This document shows positions 12,890-14,498 of a stretch of 14,498 nt of DNA, piece by piece. Every line of letters begins with the position of its first letter. The stretch's first letter is position 1. Under the pieces are notes generated by a model, which did no database searches, was not told where the DNA came from, and worked only from the letters and a program-made list of their open reading frames with translations. A program made the translations under genes and the position numbers. The stretch is taken from assembly GCA_037130535.1 (NCBI GenBank), contig JBAXSU010000082.1:1-14498 (forward strand), given 5' to 3'. Source of the DNA: VFMC01 sp037130535 (GTDB lineage: Bacteria > Actinomycetota > Acidimicrobiia > Acidimicrobiales > Ilumatobacteraceae).

Positions 12890-13003
12890 ATGAAGGTCCG
12901 TCCCAGCGTGAAGAAAATCTGCGACAAGTGCAAGGTCATCCGCCGGCACGGCCGCGTCATGGTGATTTGCGAGAACCCGCGTCACAAGCAGCGGCAAGGC
13001 TGA
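12890..13003 (+). CDS. rpmJ: 50S ribosomal protein L36, zinc type
   Basis: This 37-residue protein reads MKVRPSVKKICDKCKVIRRH, then GRVMVICENPRHKQRQG. It is the smallest large-subunit protein, and C11, C14, C27 and H32 form the zinc ribbon of the zinc-containing paralogue. It lies in its classic place between infA and rpsM, 32 bases after the infA stop. The Shine-Dalgarno is only a purine-rich run (GAAAGAAAG, 12871-12879). Despite the short length the match to the family is complete from end to end. Confidence 0.96.
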   Translation: MKVRPSVKKICDKCKVIRRHGRVMVICENPRHKQRQG

Positions 13004-13014
13004 GGAAGCAGTTC

Positions 13015-13395
13015 ATGGCACGTATTTCCGGCGTCGACATCCCCCGCGAAAAGCGGCTCGAGATCTCGCTCACCTACATCTTCGGCATCGGCAAGCCCAC
13101 CGCTCAGCGGATCTGCGCCGACACCGACCTCAACCCCAACGAGCGCGTGCGCAATCTCACCGAGGATGAGATCAACCGCATCCGCGCCTGGGTCGATACC
13201 AACGTCACCGTCGAAGGCGACCTGCGCCGCAACGTGGCGCAAGACATCAAGCGCAAGATCGAGATCGGCTGCCTGCAGGGCGTGCGGCACCGCAAGGGCC
13301 TGCCCGTGCGCGGCCAGCGCACCCGCACCAACGCTCGCACCCGCAAGGGCCCGAAGAAGACCGTCGCCAACAAGAAGAAGGCTGTGAGGAAGTAA
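13015..13395 (+). CDS. rpsM: 30S ribosomal protein S13
   Basis: S13 lies in the head of the small subunit and contacts P-site tRNA and L5. The 126 residues include MARISGVDIPREKRLEISLT, the helix-hairpin-helix YIFGIGKPTAQ, and the tail HRKGLPVRGQRTRTNARTRK, followed by a lysine-rich end. The frame is open upstream, but ATG 13015 gives the standard N-terminus and has GAGGAAG six bases before it, overlapping the rpmJ stop. The stop shares one base with the rpsK start (TAATG). Confidence 0.97.
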   Translation: MARISGVDIPREKRLEISLTYIFGIGKPTAQRICADTDLNPNERVRNLTEDEINRIRAWVDTNVTVEGDLRRNVAQDIKRKIEIGCLQGVRHRKGLPVRGQRTRTNARTRKGPKKTVANKKKAVRK

Positions 13396-13793
13396 TGGCC
13401 AAGCCGAAGCCGGGCGGTCGTCGCCCCCGCAAGCGCGAGCGCAAGAACGTCACCAACGGTGTCGTCCACATCAAGAGCTCGTTCAACAATACGATCGTCT
13501 CCATCACCGACACCGAGGGCAACGTCATCTCGTGGGCCTCGTCGGGTGGTGTCGGGTTCAAGGGCTCGCGCAAGAGCACCCCGTACGCCGCACAGATGGC
13601 CGCCGAGAAGGCTGCCCGCGCCGCCATGGAGCACGGTCTGCGCCGTGTAGAGGTGCAGGTGAAGGGCCCGGGCTCGGGCCGCGACACCGCCGTCCGCAGC
13701 ATCCAGTCCACCGGTATCGAGGTCACCTCGATCAAGGACGTCACTCCCGTACCCCACAACGGCTGCCGTCAGCCCAAGCGCCGCAGGACCTGA
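13395..13793 (+). CDS. rpsK: 30S ribosomal protein S11
   Basis: S11 lies on the platform of the small subunit near the E site. The 132-residue product has a basic N-terminus, the core GVVHIKSSFNNTIVSITD, GGVGFKGSRKSTPYAAQMA, the GPGSGRD loop and the end PHNGCRQPKRRR, all conserved in S11. The start overlaps the rpsM stop by one base, and GAGGAAG in the rpsM tail serves as Shine-Dalgarno. Confidence 0.97.
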   Translation: MAKPKPGGRRPRKRERKNVTNGVVHIKSSFNNTIVSITDTEGNVISWASSGGVGFKGSRKSTPYAAQMAAEKAARAAMEHGLRRVEVQVKGPGSGRDTAVRSIQSTGIEVTSIKDVTPVPHNGCRQPKRRRT

Positions 13794-13799
13794 TCGATC

Positions 13800-14417
13800 A
13801 TGGCTCGTTACACCGGCCCCAAGGTGCGCGTCTCGCGCCGCCTGGGCACCAACATCTTCGAGAACGAAAAGGGTCGCAAGGCGCTCGAGCGTCGTCCGTT
13901 CCCTCCCGGCCAGCACGGCCGCACCCGTCGGCGCAACGCCGGCAGTGAGTTCTTGGCCCAGCTCCAGGAGAAGCAGAAGGCGAAGTACATCTACGGTGTG
14001 CTCGAGCGCCAGTTCCGCCGCACCTACGAAGAGGCCAACCGTCTGCAGGGCCCCACGGGCGAGAACCTGCTGCGCCTCCTCGAGCAGCGCCTCGACAACG
14101 TGGTGTACCGCGCCGGCTGGGCGAGCACTCGCCCGCAGGCCCGCCAGTTCGTCAGCCACGGCATGGTGATGGTGAATGGCAAGCGCGTCAACATCCCGTC
14201 GTACCGTGTGCGCAAAGGCGATGTCGTCACCCTCGGCGCCAAGGCCGCCAACATGATCATCATCCAGCACAACATCGACGTACTCGACCGCCGCGTGGTC
14301 GGCTGGCTCGAAGTGGGCGATGCCGGTAAGCAGGTCACCGTCCGCGACCTTCCGCAGCGTGAGCACATCGACGTCCCTGTGCGCGAGTCGCTCATCGTCG
14401 AGTTGTACTCGAAGTAA
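13800..14417 (+). CDS. rpsD: 30S ribosomal protein S4, zinc-free type
   Basis: S4 binds first to the 5' domain of 16S rRNA and, in enterobacteria, represses the alpha operon. The 205 residues begin MARYTGPKVRVSRRLGTN and lack the N-terminal cysteine cluster of zinc-type S4. The S4 RNA-binding domain is visible at about 95-160 (LLEQRLDNVVYRAGWA, RQFVSHGMVMVNGKRVNIPS). The C-terminus ESLIVELYSK is typical. It follows rpsK by six bases with a weak AGGA upstream, and precedes rpoA. Confidence 0.97.
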   Translation: MARYTGPKVRVSRRLGTNIFENEKGRKALERRPFPPGQHGRTRRRNAGSEFLAQLQEKQKAKYIYGVLERQFRRTYEEANRLQGPTGENLLRLLEQRLDNVVYRAGWASTRPQARQFVSHGMVMVNGKRVNIPSYRVRKGDVVTLGAKAANMIIIQHNIDVLDRRVVGWLEVGDAGKQVTVRDLPQREHIDVPVRESLIVELYSK

Positions 14418-14461
14418 TCCCGACCGCAGTTTTCGGCACCCGAGAGATAGAGGCGTACCAC

Positions 14462-14498
14462 ATGCTCGTCATCCAGCGACCCACCGTCGAGCCGATCG
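14462..14498 (+). CDS. rpoA: RNA polymerase alpha subunit, N-terminal start only
   Basis: The frame from ATG 14462 to the window edge reads MLVIQRPTVEPI, which fits the N-terminus of actinobacterial RpoA (usually MLIAQRPT...). The position after rpsD with a 44-base gap is the standard one. Only 12 complete codons are present, so identification rests on this short match and the gene order. Confidence 0.88.
   Translation, partial: MLVIQRPTVEPI

Noticed and set aside
14418..14461. Possible terminator between rpsD and rpoA
   Set aside because: Only a three-base-pair stem beside TTTT is present. The two genes are normally co-transcribed.
1..14498. CRISPR arrays, tRNA or rRNA genes, insertion sequences, phage or defence genes
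   Set aside because: I saw no regularly spaced repeats, cloverleaf sequences, transposase or integrase motifs, or terminal inverted repeats. Every substantial reading frame is accounted for by housekeeping, pyrimidine, wall or isomerase genes.

Overview
The window is a stretch of GC-rich bacterial chromosome. It carries the main ribosomal-protein super-operon (spc and alpha parts) on the + strand, interrupted by a block of unrelated genes of about 5.9 kb. The order rplN-X-E-rpsZ-rpsH-rplF-R-rpsE-rpmD-rplO-secY-adk-map, then infA-rpmJ-rpsM-K-D-rpoA, together with zinc-type S14 and L36, zinc-free S4, GTG/CTG starts and extreme G/C bias at third codon positions, points to an actinobacterium. Long zinc-LID adenylate kinase and a secreted L,D-transpeptidase with 'LDTR' surface repeats make an Acidimicrobiia-like lineage (Ilumatobacter relatives) my best guess. 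That placement is inference.

Region 1 (1-6758, + strand): the 3' end of rplN, nine complete ribosomal-protein genes, then secY, adenylate kinase and methionine aminopeptidase. Genes are tightly packed, with several ATGA or TGATG overlaps that imply translational coupling. The 83-bp gap before secY is the only sizeable break.

Region 2 (6759-12632): an inserted block. On the - strand, pyrR-pyrB-pyrC forms a coupled pyrimidine operon (4-bp overlaps at both junctions) running convergently into map. Just upstream of the pyrR Shine-Dalgarno is an 18-nt RNA hairpin whose loop exactly matches the PyrR-binding consensus, so PyrR probably represses its own operon at translation. Upstream, also on the - strand, is a 654-residue secreted L,D-transpeptidase (signal peptide, three LDTR repeats, peptidoglycan-binding domain, YkuD catalytic domain). 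Divergent from it on the + strand is a TIM-barrel sugar phosphate isomerase/epimerase-like gene.

Region 3 (12633-14498, + strand): the ribosomal cluster resumes with infA, read from an unusual CTG start behind a strong Shine-Dalgarno and preceded by its own promoter-like sequence. It continues with rpmJ (37 codons), rpsM, rpsK, rpsD and the first 12 codons of rpoA.

Together the genes couple translation (ribosomal proteins, IF-1), secretion (SecY), N-terminal methionine removal (Map), nucleotide supply (Adk, PyrRBC) and transcription (RpoA). The cell-wall enzyme and the isomerase do not obviously belong. I saw no tRNA, rRNA, CRISPR array, insertion sequence or attachment site. No stretch over 300 bases lacks a gene; the longest gap is 12444-12632.
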